Shown: one piece after another, positions 40,910 to 50,290 of the stretch
Layout of the letters: the number at the start of each line of letters is the position of its first letter
Position numbering within the stretch: the stretch's first letter is position 1
DNA from: Bacteroidota bacterium
Lineage (GTDB): Bacteria; Bacteroidota; Rhodothermia; Rhodothermales; UBA10348
Assembly: GCA_022567305.1 (NCBI GenBank)
Contig: JADFHF010000008.1
Coordinates: 1 to 64,000 of the forward strand
Direction: 5' to 3'
Length of the DNA: 64,000 nucleotides
Position numbers and translations under genes: made by a program
Notes under the pieces: generated by a model
What the model saw: only the letters and a program-made list of their open reading frames with translations
What the model was told of the DNA's origin: nothing
The model's database searches: none

Positions 40910-42381
40910 TCGTCCTTCCAATCCGGATTGGGCGTCGGCATTTCTGCCTCGACGCGTTCACGCCAATCGTAGAGCAATTGCCTGAGGCGTGCCGTTGTTG
41001 ACGGCTCAATCGAAGCGATGTTGTTCGACTCTGTGGGATCAGACTCCAGGTCGTACAACTCAAGACTTCCGTCCTCAAACCACTCAATAAGTTTGTATCG
41101 GCCATCTCGAACGGCGCCTGATGGCCGGTTTCCTGAACCGTGATAGTGTGGAAAGTGCCAAAAAAGTAACCGCTTGACGTTGTTTGCATCGTTTTCAGCT
41201 ATAGCGATCAGGCTCTCGCCATCTACAGCGTTTTGTTCTCCTGGCGAAAGACCAGCCAATTCCACCAATGTCGGAAAGATATCCATGGTCGTAGCGGGGG
41301 ACGTTCGCACGGAGCCCGGCTCAGTCATGCCAGGCCAAAACATGGCGAACGGGACTCGAATTCCTCCCTCGTAGAGCCACCCTTTTCCAGCTCGTAACGG
41401 ATCGTTTGAAGTCGGTATCCCCGTTCGTCCAATACTCAGCGTACTCAATCCACCGTTGTCGGACACGAAAACGATCGCTGTGTGGTCCGATATACCGAGC
41501 CGACCGAGTTCTGACCGAATACGACCGACACTCTCGTCCGTGCTCTGAACCATCGCCGCATAGACCGGATGATTCTGGCACCGTCTAGTCACCGCTCGAT
41601 CGCTTTCGGGCGTAAACGTTGCTTCTCTGCACGTATCCAACGAGGCCGCTTTTCGTTCGTACCGCTCTATCAACTCTTCCTTTCCCTGGAGCGGCGTATG
41701 CACATTGTAATAGGACAGAACCAGAATAAATGGATCATTCGAATGCTCTCTGAGAAATGCAATACTCTCGTCAGTAAGCCGGTCCGTCAGGTATTCGCCC
41801 TCCTCTCCACCGCCCAGACCCGGCACGTCCCAGTATTCGTTGTTCGGGTGTTTGTAGGGATAGAAATAGGAGCCCGGTTGGCCGGCATCATGACCTCCGA
41901 CGTTTAGATCAAACCCCTGTGCTTCCGGAAGATATCCTTCCGATCCCAGGTGCCACTTCCCGAAGAAGGCGGTCGAGTACCCTTCGGCTTTGAACCTCTC
42001 GGCGAACGTTTCTTCTTCCAGCGATAACTGGCGATCGTACTTCGCCTGCAGAAGTTCTCCTTTCTGCTCGCCGCCTATCCAGTTGGTTATGTTTATTCGC
42101 GCCGGGTGTTTTCCCGTCATGATACTTGCTCGCGTCGGAGAACATACCGGGCTCGCAGCGTAGAAATTCAAGAATCGCACGCCATCTTCGGCCAGCGCAT
42201 CGATATTTGGAGTCTCGTAAAACGCGCTTCCGTAAATACCGGTATCCGCCCACCCCAAATCGTCCACGATGAGAAGAACCACATTCATGCGTGGTGCTGG
42301 CTGACATGAAATCAAGAAAAATGCCAGTACAAGACTGCATATGGCACGGAGGTGTCGGGATGTCGCGGATTTCAGTCTCAT
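40906..42381 (-). CDS. Sulfatase (formylglycine-dependent type)
   Basis: MNVVLLIVDDLGWADTGIYGS; FGly site SPVCSPTRASIMTGKHP; FGKWHLG. Lipobox FFLISC after ATG at 42381. Confidence 0.9.
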   Translation of the reverse strand: MRLKSATSRHLRAICSLVLAFFLISCQPAPRMNVVLLIVDDLGWADTGIYGSAFYETPNIDALAEDGVRFLNFYAASPVCSPTRASIMTGKHPARINITNWIGGEQKGELLQAKYDRQLSLEEETFAERFKAEGYSTAFFGKWHLGSEGYLPEAQGFDLNVGGHDAGQPGSYFYPYKHPNNEYWDVPGLGGGEEGEYLTDRLTDESIAFLREHSNDPFILVLSYYNVHTPLQGKEELIERYERKAASLDTCREATFTPESDRAVTRRCQNHPVYAAMVQSTDESVGRIRSELGRLGISDHTAIVFVSDNGGLSTLSIGRTGIPTSNDPLRAGKGWLYEGGIRVPFAMFWPGMTEPGSVRTSPATTMDIFPTLVELAGLSPGEQNAVDGESLIAIAENDANNVKRLLFWHFPHYHGSGNRPSGAVRDGRYKLIEWFEDGSLELYDLESDPTESNNIASIEPSTTARLRQLLYDWRERVEAEMPTPNPDWKDD

Positions 42382-42443
42382 GTTGGCGTTCGAGGTGTCG
42401 GCCGTATTCAGCGGGTTGAATCGCATCTTTTGAAGCGGTCTGT

Positions 42444-44756
42444 TTACTCTTTACTGAGCTCGTCGAGTAGGTGGCGCGCCATTTGATCCTGTGGCGCCAC
42501 GGCTACAAGCCGGGTGGCATACATTCGAGCCCATTCCCGTGAACCCTCATCGCGATGAATCGTCGTCAGTGCCACGAGAATATTTTTATTCCGCGGATGA
42601 CGATTGTGCGTCTGCTCCAGAACCAAAAGGGCTGCCTGGGGATCACCCATTGAATTTAGCGCCACAGCGTACACATAACTAAAGCGAGGGTCATCGGGCT
42701 TGAGAAATGTTGCTCTGTCCAGGAATTTGATCGCCTCTGCATGACGCTGCTGACGAATTAGATTGAGCCCGAGTGCATGATGCGCTTCGCCCGATTCGGG
42801 TGCAAGAATCAGTGCTTCTCGAAGAGTGGTTTCTCCGCGTCGATCCTGATTCTGTATTCGATAGAGATCGGAGAGATTAATTCGCGCTGGAATACTCTTG
42901 GGGTCCACCTTGAGGGCTTGGAAAAAGGAAGCTTCCGCCTGATCTACTTCACCGCGACCCAAATAGAGCAGACCCAGATTCAAGTGCGCTTCCGGCCTAT
43001 CTGCGTTGGTCAACTCGGTTGAGATATACTCTTCTATCGCTTGCGACAATTCGTTGGCCTCTTCAGTTGAGGCGTCCTCCATCGAAATCGGCGCGAGGAT
43101 TCGAGCGGCCTCGACGCGTACTGCCCGTATCGAATCCCGCAATAATGGGAACGCAAATTGGATTTGAACGGCTGGTTCAGCGAGCTCTAATGCTCCAAGC
43201 GCCGATAGTCGCACAAGCGGATCCGCGTCCATGACGCCGCGTTGGGCGGCTTGAAGAGCAAACACGTTTCGATAATTTGCGAGTAGTGAAAGGGCTGTGG
43301 CTCGAATGATTCCTGGTTGAAGTGAGTCGGTGGATAAGGCTGATAGGCGCGGACCTGTTCCGGGCTTTAAACGCCGCCCGTCGTATATCACTTCCTCGAA
43401 CGTGGACTCATCTGGCAGCTGTCCATGGTACCAGGATTCGCTCCACTGCCTGGCCCAATCAGTGGTTTTATCATCGTGGCACGTGTTGCACGCATTGGGG
43501 CTGTCAATTCTGTCGGATAGGCCCGGTCTGGGAATTCTAAAACTATGATCCCGCCGTCGATCTATCTGCATATACGTTTGGGCCGGCATATGGCAATTCA
43601 CGCACTGGGCTCCGGCTGATTCTTTACCGTGAAAGTGATGCTCCCCTCTATCATACTTTGCGCTGAGATGACAGTTTGAGCACAACGAGTTACCGGATGC
43701 TTTGAGTTTCAGGCTGTGAGAGTCGTGGCAGTTCGAGCAGGTTACCCCGGCTGCATACATCTTGCTCTGAAGAAATGAGCCGTACACGTAAACCTCGTCA
43801 TCAATTTGTCCGTCTGAATGGTAAAGTCCGTCGTCCAGCAGAACGGGTCGATAGTAGTCCATCAGGGGCAGGCCGGGCTCGTATCCGTCCTTGATCTGTG
43901 TTCTCCGAGAATGGCATTTTGCACACGTTTCAATGAGTACTTCGGATATCCTGTTTTCACGCGGGACCGCATTCCCGGTCCGTGGATCTATCTTCCAGAC
44001 ACTCTCTTCCGAATCTAGGAAGTGAACCCGGAATCCTTTCCGGATATCACCCCGGCCCCGACGACCAGACGTTCCACTCCCATTCGACCCCCGAGTATCC
44101 GAAGCCCATTTGACGTGGGTGGACGCAGGCCCATGGCACGCTTCGCAGGACACGTCAATATCACTCCAGCTGGTCTCATACGATGTCTGCGAAAGCGAGT
44201 AATTTTTTTCTACGTTCGTGGAGTGGCAATCGGCGCACATGTAATTCCAGTTCTGATTCGGACCGGTCCAATGGAGCGGATCGTCATCGTCGGTTGACAC
44301 TCCCGGATATAGGTGAAACCATTGCTGTCCGCCTTCCTCAGCCGGTCGAGTATCCCAGGCAACCGTCAGCGCCTGGAATCGCCCGCCTGGAAATTTCACG
44401 AGATACTGTTGAAGGGGATCTACTCCGAATGTAAAGTCGATGCGATATTCCTCCGATGAACCGTCCTTGTCAACCGTTGTAACGAAATATGCCTGCTCGC
44501 GCTTCCGAAAAATGAACGTGGCTTCACCGTCTACGAACTTGGCGTTATTGAAGTCGCCCAACACCGTAACGGTGTTAGCGACCTGCATGGCCTGGTCATG
44601 ATGCGAACCGGCCCAGGCTTCGGTTTCTTCCTGATGACAGGAGGCGCACGTGGCGCCGCCTACATACGTGGCCACATTAATATCCGGATGGGAACCGCAA
44701 GCGCAGAGTCCAACGACCGCGAGCAGTTGCCATATTGATTTCGATAAACCTTTCAT
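42444..44756 (-). CDS. Multiheme c-type cytochrome with HEAT-like and TPR repeats
   Basis: Eight CxxCH motifs: CASCH, CADCH, CEACH, CAKCH, CSNCH, CSNCH, CVNCH, CNTCH; then HEAT-like and TPR segments. ATG at 44756 preferred. Confidence 0.9.
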   Translation of the reverse strand: MKGLSKSIWQLLAVVGLCACGSHPDINVATYVGGATCASCHQEETEAWAGSHHDQAMQVANTVTVLGDFNNAKFVDGEATFIFRKREQAYFVTTVDKDGSSEEYRIDFTFGVDPLQQYLVKFPGGRFQALTVAWDTRPAEEGGQQWFHLYPGVSTDDDDPLHWTGPNQNWNYMCADCHSTNVEKNYSLSQTSYETSWSDIDVSCEACHGPASTHVKWASDTRGSNGSGTSGRRGRGDIRKGFRVHFLDSEESVWKIDPRTGNAVPRENRISEVLIETCAKCHSRRTQIKDGYEPGLPLMDYYRPVLLDDGLYHSDGQIDDEVYVYGSFLQSKMYAAGVTCSNCHDSHSLKLKASGNSLCSNCHLSAKYDRGEHHFHGKESAGAQCVNCHMPAQTYMQIDRRRDHSFRIPRPGLSDRIDSPNACNTCHDDKTTDWARQWSESWYHGQLPDESTFEEVIYDGRRLKPGTGPRLSALSTDSLQPGIIRATALSLLANYRNVFALQAAQRGVMDADPLVRLSALGALELAEPAVQIQFAFPLLRDSIRAVRVEAARILAPISMEDASTEEANELSQAIEEYISTELTNADRPEAHLNLGLLYLGRGEVDQAEASFFQALKVDPKSIPARINLSDLYRIQNQDRRGETTLREALILAPESGEAHHALGLNLIRQQRHAEAIKFLDRATFLKPDDPRFSYVYAVALNSMGDPQAALLVLEQTHNRHPRNKNILVALTTIHRDEGSREWARMYATRLVAVAPQDQMARHLLDELSKE

Positions 44757-45051
44757 CACTTGACATCGCCAAAATGTACGCCGAGGTCCTCGAGCAGGCA
44801 CTGTACTGGTGCACGTCACGCCATCTCCGGTCCGATGATAAGGCTATCGCGTCATATCCGTCGATCGCTTTTCTGCTTCATCCGTGAGGCAAATGAATGG
44901 CGAGTCCCGAGCCTCCTGGCAAACTAGAACCACGTCGTATCCGTCGCGTTTAGCTCTTCATGGACGCTTCCGGCCTGTTACCTTATGAGCCAGGCTAGCG
45001 GCCAATGCCTAGTTCTGATCACTAGCCTTTTCATGACTCTATCGCATCACC

Positions 45052-46476
45052 ATGTATGTTCGATTGTGGATCACCAGAATCTGTCTTTTGGCAGTATTCA
45101 CGGTTCTGTCTGTACCGTTCGCTCATTCGCAGTCCGCAGGACCGGACGCAGATACCGTCGTAGTGACCCTAGAATCAGCCATTCTAAGGGCGCTGGAAGT
45201 CAGCCCTGAAGTGGGTGCAGTTACCGCCAGTCGAAACCACGCGGTTGCGCGTTGGCACTTTGCTAAGTCTCATCGATTTCTCTCAGAGTTCGAGGCGACC
45301 ACTGCTCATTCGTTCTCCCCGGGATTAAAGGGCATTGATGGCATCCCTAAAGGCGAATTGTACCTGAACCCGTCGGTCAGAAACGATTGGGACAACCTAT
45401 CGCCGTTCAATTTTATAGAGGTAGAAGCCGTGCAGCCCATTTACACGTGGGGTGAGCTAAGTGGAAACATCAAGGCCGCAAGACACGGCGTCGATGTAGA
45501 AGAGGGTTCGGTTGATCTTAAGACGCTCGAAGTGGCGGCTCGAACAGCCGAAATTTACTATGGGCTCCTCCTCACGGACGCGCTGAACCGGCTCACCGAA
45601 GATGCCAATAAAGCCGTGAGCCAAGCCATTGCAGAGATCCAGAGTCAGATGGACGAAGGAGATCCGGGAGTCGATGATGCCGATCTGTTTCAAGTGCAGA
45701 TTGTGGAGCAGGAGGTCGCTCGTCGAGTGGTTGAAGTGGGTCAAAAACGTCGTACGATACAATCCGCTCTGGCTCGACAAATGTTTTTGCCCGAGGGCAC
45801 GGTTCCCGACTTGGGTTCCAGACGACTGGGCCCCGTTCCATTTGAGCTGCAATTGCTCTCCGTTTATGAAAACCTGGCGCTCGAACACCGACCGGAACTT
45901 GTTCAGGCAGATGCCGGCATGGCTGCCCGAAACGCATTGATCGGCGTCGCCAAATCTGATTACTATCCCAAGTTGTTCCTGGCGGCCAGTAGTAAGTATT
46001 CGTTTGCATTTGATCGCTTCCGACAGCGCAATCCATACGTAAGCGACCCGTTTCTCTCTCGCGGTTTCCGGGCGGGGCTTGGTTTTCGTCAAAAGCTGAA
46101 TTTTGGACAAACAAGAGCGCAAGTAGAACAGGCTCAATCCAACCTGGAGGAGGTTCGATTCCAGGGCCAGGCTGCGAGACAACTGGTCCTATTTGAAGTC
46201 GAAGAGGCCTTTCGAAACGTACTTATTGCCAAATCAGCGATCGAAACACGGGGAGAGGCTCTCAGGATCAGTAAAGAATGGCTGCGAATTGAGGAAATAA
46301 ACTTCGATCTGGATCTGGGCGACACAGAAAATCTAGTTCGAGCCGTTCAGGCCAATCTGGAATTACAAGCGGCGAATCATCAGGCCATTCACGACTATAA
46401 CATTTCCGTCATCCGCCTGCTGAAAGCAACCGGCACGCTCACTAAAATAGTCCAGAGCGGCACATTTGTTGAATAA
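45052..46476 (+). CDS. TolC-family outer-membrane efflux protein
   Basis: LESAILRALEVSPEVGAV; long coiled-coil repeats QAQSNLEEVRFQGQAARQLVLFEVEEAFRNVLIAKSAIETR. Confidence 0.85.
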   Translation: MYVRLWITRICLLAVFTVLSVPFAHSQSAGPDADTVVVTLESAILRALEVSPEVGAVTASRNHAVARWHFAKSHRFLSEFEATTAHSFSPGLKGIDGIPKGELYLNPSVRNDWDNLSPFNFIEVEAVQPIYTWGELSGNIKAARHGVDVEEGSVDLKTLEVAARTAEIYYGLLLTDALNRLTEDANKAVSQAIAEIQSQMDEGDPGVDDADLFQVQIVEQEVARRVVEVGQKRRTIQSALARQMFLPEGTVPDLGSRRLGPVPFELQLLSVYENLALEHRPELVQADAGMAARNALIGVAKSDYYPKLFLAASSKYSFAFDRFRQRNPYVSDPFLSRGFRAGLGFRQKLNFGQTRAQVEQAQSNLEEVRFQGQAARQLVLFEVEEAFRNVLIAKSAIETRGEALRISKEWLRIEEINFDLDLGDTENLVRAVQANLELQAANHQAIHDYNISVIRLLKATGTLTKIVQSGTFVE

Positions 46477-46537
46477 TTCAGGGTAGGAAGAAACAAACAT
46501 CGCTGCGAACACTTGTTCGAGCTTCGCTGATCAAGAG

Positions 46538-47155
46538 GTGTCCCGAATCATGTACAATATTTCCAAATCATTTCTAATATTCGTCTTAGTCGGATTCCTG
46601 TCGACCACGGACGCACGTGCACAGCAGACGGAAAATGACATCCGTCTGATGCTTAAAGAACGCGATGTGGAAATCAAAGCTCTCGTGGGTACCGGGGATG
46701 AGATCTCTGACGAAGCCAGAGAAGATCTTCGCTCCGTGATCAATGATCTTATTGATTTCCGAGCGATGGGCCAAGGAGCTCTCGGGCGTCATTGGTCCAG
46801 GTTGACGACCGAGCAGCAGGACGAATTTGTAGACACATTTTCCAAAATTGTGCGGACTCAGTCTTTAGCCAACCTGGATGTCTACCGGGCCGACGTTGCG
46901 TACGACGAGATAACGATTTCCGACCTCAACGCTCGCGTTGTTACGACGACGACGTTTAAGGACATCCCGACAGAGGTCATCTATGAAATGCGCTTTACGG
47001 GAGAAGAATGGCTGGCAACCGATATTATTCTCGATGAAGTCAGTACGGTCCGGGGTTACGCACGTTCGTTTCAGAGCGTAATCCGAAAGAAGGGATTCGA
47101 CGAGCTGATGGTAAAGCTTCGAAACAAACTCGTCAAAGTTGAGACTTCTACTTAG
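46538..47155 (+). CDS. MlaC-family (toluene tolerance / phospholipid-binding) periplasmic protein
   Basis: LRSVINDLIDFRAMGQGALGRHWSRLTTEQQDEFVDTFSKIVRT...VIYEMRFTGEEWLATDIILDEVSTVRGYARSFQSVIRKKGFDELMVKLRNKL. Confidence 0.85.
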   Translation: MSRIMYNISKSFLIFVLVGFLSTTDARAQQTENDIRLMLKERDVEIKALVGTGDEISDEAREDLRSVINDLIDFRAMGQGALGRHWSRLTTEQQDEFVDTFSKIVRTQSLANLDVYRADVAYDEITISDLNARVVTTTTFKDIPTEVIYEMRFTGEEWLATDIILDEVSTVRGYARSFQSVIRKKGFDELMVKLRNKLVKVETST

Positions 47156-47303
47156 GCCATCCCTCGCTGTTAGCACCCTTGGTGTAAGACCGGGTGAACT
47201 CCTACGAACATTTGGACCATCGTGGCGTTGTTCGTGGCTGTATTTTGTCGAATTCGAAGCGTAGAAATCCCTATCGCCTCGAGAACACTCACTGCGATGC
47301 GCC

Positions 47304-48302
47304 TTGGAAGGATATGTCCTTCATACGTATGGAAAAGAGCGATACTTGAAAAGCGCTGTCGCTTCGGCACTGACGATTCGCCGTTACGATAGCCTTCGAC
47401 CCATCGCACTGTACGCAGACGAATCGTCGGTCGATCGACTGAGATCACTGGGTCTTGATGTGTTGTTCGCTCCGCTTGAAACGCTACCCGAAGCGCATCA
47501 GTCGATCGTCGGATTCAAACATTACCTGTATCGTTTTCATCCGTTTGATCGATGCCTCTTTGTCGACTCGGACATGATATGGTGTCGAAATCCGGATCCC
47601 CTCTGGAAGCAGCTCTCGGCATTTGAATTTACAGGGACGGGGGTCTCCAGTGCGGATTTCTTTTTCGGTGCTCCCAAGAAGACGGGAATCATACTCCAGC
47701 TTCTGACCAACCAGAGGCGCAAAACGATTCGCCGATTTGGAGTGACCTACCTGCCGAGAGTGCAGGCCGGGATGCTGTATTCAAGTAATATCCAGGAATG
47801 CAAGCGGATCTGTCTGGAAGCGGCCCATCTGCTCACGCGCAATCACGAGACGCACTTTCGAAGTCGACTCGATGAAGGAAGAAAAGAAGAGAGCTGCGAA
47901 TGGAGTCTGGCCCTGGCGTTTGCGCGACTGGGCGTCCCTATTTTTTCCTGGTACCAAGGTCGTAACACGCCTCAAATGGACTATATCAGTGATTTTGTCC
48001 AACACGATGACGATTTCGAGCATGTATCCTGCCACTATTTCAATCATGCTATTGCGAATCGATTACGCGAGATTCCGGCTCCGCGTATTCGAGATGCGCT
48101 TCTCCGGCTATACGGTTTTATACCCGGGAAAAGTGACTACATGACGATTACGCCATTTGCCCTTCATTTCGGTTGGCTGAAGTACAAAGATGTTTTCCAT
48201 GAGCTTGCGGATCGGCTTTGGGAGAACGCGTTGGCAGATGGCATCCCGGTTGCGTCCGTTCGGAAATCCGACGATTCTGAATCCGATCCGATGGACGGAT
48301 AG
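47304..48302 (+). CDS. GT-A-like glycosyltransferase/nucleotide-diphospho-sugar transferase
   Basis: YRFHPFDRCLFVDSDMIWCRNPDPLWKQL (DxD-like VDSD). TTG start proposed by the ORF track. Confidence 0.7.
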   Translation: MEGYVLHTYGKERYLKSAVASALTIRRYDSLRPIALYADESSVDRLRSLGLDVLFAPLETLPEAHQSIVGFKHYLYRFHPFDRCLFVDSDMIWCRNPDPLWKQLSAFEFTGTGVSSADFFFGAPKKTGIILQLLTNQRRKTIRRFGVTYLPRVQAGMLYSSNIQECKRICLEAAHLLTRNHETHFRSRLDEGRKEESCEWSLALAFARLGVPIFSWYQGRNTPQMDYISDFVQHDDDFEHVSCHYFNHAIANRLREIPAPRIRDALLRLYGFIPGKSDYMTITPFALHFGWLKYKDVFHELADRLWENALADGIPVASVRKSDDSESDPMDG

Positions 48303-48335
48303 AATCGGTGTTCTTTCTTCCGCTGCCTGAGCCTT

Positions 48336-49979
48336 CTATGCTCGCATTGCAAGGTGCCAGAGAAATGCCGTTTGGTCACTTTCGGCGATCCAGATAATCA
48401 CAACCGCAAGGATGAACAGCCACACCGGGTTGAAGCACCACACAATCACGGCCGGGATCAGGCCACAATTTGTGATCTTGAAGAGATCATAAGTGGTACG
48501 CACGGATGCCCACAACGCAGTTCCTATCCAAAGCGGAATGAGAATTGCGATCCAGAACAACGCAGAATCCTGTGACAGAGAGTGGATTGACATCGCCATC
48601 GGTAGCAACAAGAGTAATTGCCATCGTGGCCACACACCCAACATGAGTGCTTGACTGGGCAACAGAGGCGCGCGTCTCGAAGCAATGATCATCCATAATC
48701 CCATCCATATCGACATGGCAAGCAGCGCAATACTCCCGATCAAAATGACGGAAAGGAGTGGCCCGTTGAGCATGGCATTAACAACGGATTGAACTTGCTC
48801 AGATTGAAGTCCGACGATGTGCTTGAACGGCGACGTGTCGTGAATTGCGAGGAAGACCTGCGTACCTATCATTCCAACGGCTATCCCGGTAATAGTGAAC
48901 AGCGCCGTACTGACAATGGGAAGCACCTCTCGAGCCTCTCGAACGGCGTTTCTGAAGAATCCGTGGGCCATAAAGTATCGAGGGAGCATGGTTCGAAACC
49001 GTGGCGATGAGGCATACAGAACCGCGACGGTCGCGATCAGCAACCAACCCATCAGGATAAACCATGGAAACGGGACACGTCTCGTATCGACGGGTGTGAA
49101 GGCAAATACGTTTTGGCCGGTTTTAAGGAAGGAGGAAAGAACGTCCCTCGCGATTCGTGGTCGCCAATCCGAATTATTTAATCCATAAAGACGACCATAT
49201 GCGTCTCGCATCGTTCCGCTCTCTCCTAGACCCCCTGTCTGGTCTTTCCATCGGTGAATGAAGATCAAAGATGGTTCACTGCGCAGCGTCAGAGCCCGTA
49301 TCGTATTCTCTAGAGATCGCGCCTGCTCTTCTGCAGAATGGGCAGAGCCGAGACCCTGAGCCGCCGTCGGATCCACCCACCAACCCACGGTCGCGAGCCC
49401 CGCACGTGTGGTATGCAGCCCGGCCCAATGCTCCAGAACTTCGACGGGATCCGATTCATCCAAAGCATCGAGAAGTACGAAATCAACCGCTTCGCTGCAG
49501 ACATCGTGTTCGACAAAGGATCCTACGTAGTAAAATTGTTGGGCCAGATCTTTCGGGATTCTCTTTCGGACGTCCTGGAAATAGGCGCAGCTGCCCGGAT
49601 CACTTACATCACTATTTGCGGCTAGTCCGATAGGGCCCGCGGATGGATGATTCCGACCGGCAGAGATAAGGTCCAGTAGCAGGTCCGCGGCATAGGTGGT
49701 CGAATCCATGAGCTGCCCGGATGAAAAATGAGAAATGGGCAGCTCACGGTATAATGTCAATCCGAGGGAATCCGCCACGTCCAGAATCGCCTGTTCAAGG
49801 ATCGGGCCCGTGCGAACCGCCGTGATTCCAGCCCCTCGAATATTCTCGAGGTCAGATATTGCGAGGATGGAACTCTCCGGCGACGCCCAGACGACGCCGA
49901 TAACATTCTCCTGCACAGCCCGGACGGGTCCGGCCACAATTTGTAAGATGAAAAGCAGCGAGAAGATTCGTCTGATCAC
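48336..49979 (-). CDS. Glycosidase-like TIM-barrel domain fused to a multi-TM domain; hypothetical
   Basis: Signal peptide after GTG at 49979 (VIRRIFSLLFILQIVAGPVRA); barrel-like segments (NVIGVVWASPESSILAISDLENIRGAGITAVRTG; SLIFIHRWKDQTGG); several C-terminal hydrophobic helices. Confidence 0.65.
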   Translation of the reverse strand: MIRRIFSLLFILQIVAGPVRAVQENVIGVVWASPESSILAISDLENIRGAGITAVRTGPILEQAILDVADSLGLTLYRELPISHFSSGQLMDSTTYAADLLLDLISAGRNHPSAGPIGLAANSDVSDPGSCAYFQDVRKRIPKDLAQQFYYVGSFVEHDVCSEAVDFVLLDALDESDPVEVLEHWAGLHTTRAGLATVGWWVDPTAAQGLGSAHSAEEQARSLENTIRALTLRSEPSLIFIHRWKDQTGGLGESGTMRDAYGRLYGLNNSDWRPRIARDVLSSFLKTGQNVFAFTPVDTRRVPFPWFILMGWLLIATVAVLYASSPRFRTMLPRYFMAHGFFRNAVREAREVLPIVSTALFTITGIAVGMIGTQVFLAIHDTSPFKHIVGLQSEQVQSVVNAMLNGPLLSVILIGSIALLAMSIWMGLWMIIASRRAPLLPSQALMLGVWPRWQLLLLLPMAMSIHSLSQDSALFWIAILIPLWIGTALWASVRTTYDLFKITNCGLIPAVIVWCFNPVWLFILAVVIIWIAESDQTAFLWHLAMRA

Positions 49980-50290
49980 CCGTCTCGTACAAAGCCTCCG
50001 ATGCCGATTGGTGTACGGTTTTGTGGGACGATGGTAAGGTAACCCCTGATCCTCAATAGTTGGATCAGCCAGGTATGGAGAAGCCGTGCCCCGCAGGACA
50101 CGGCTGGCAACGATTCGAACTCTAGCACATCTGACCGCCTGCTCGGATAACCGTCTCATCCGAACGGATCTAGCTTGTAGATCCACCTGTAAATCCGGAA
50201 ATCAGGACTGGAAACCTAACTCCGGAAGGGTTTCCGTTTCAGTTCGCTCGACGTGACTCCATATGTGTGCGAATGGACCCGGAACAAATC

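Noticed and set aside
45457-46182. 241 aa antisense ORF within tolC (and many similar antisense ORFs such as 734-1159 -, 2660-3112 +, 54348-54920 +)
   Set aside because: Fully overlapped by well-supported genes on the other strand; composition is typical of shadow ORFs.
50210-50235. GGAAACC...GGTTTCC hairpin downstream of ftsZ
   Set aside because: 7-bp stem with a 12-nt loop and no T-tract on the relevant strand; not supportable as an intrinsic terminator.
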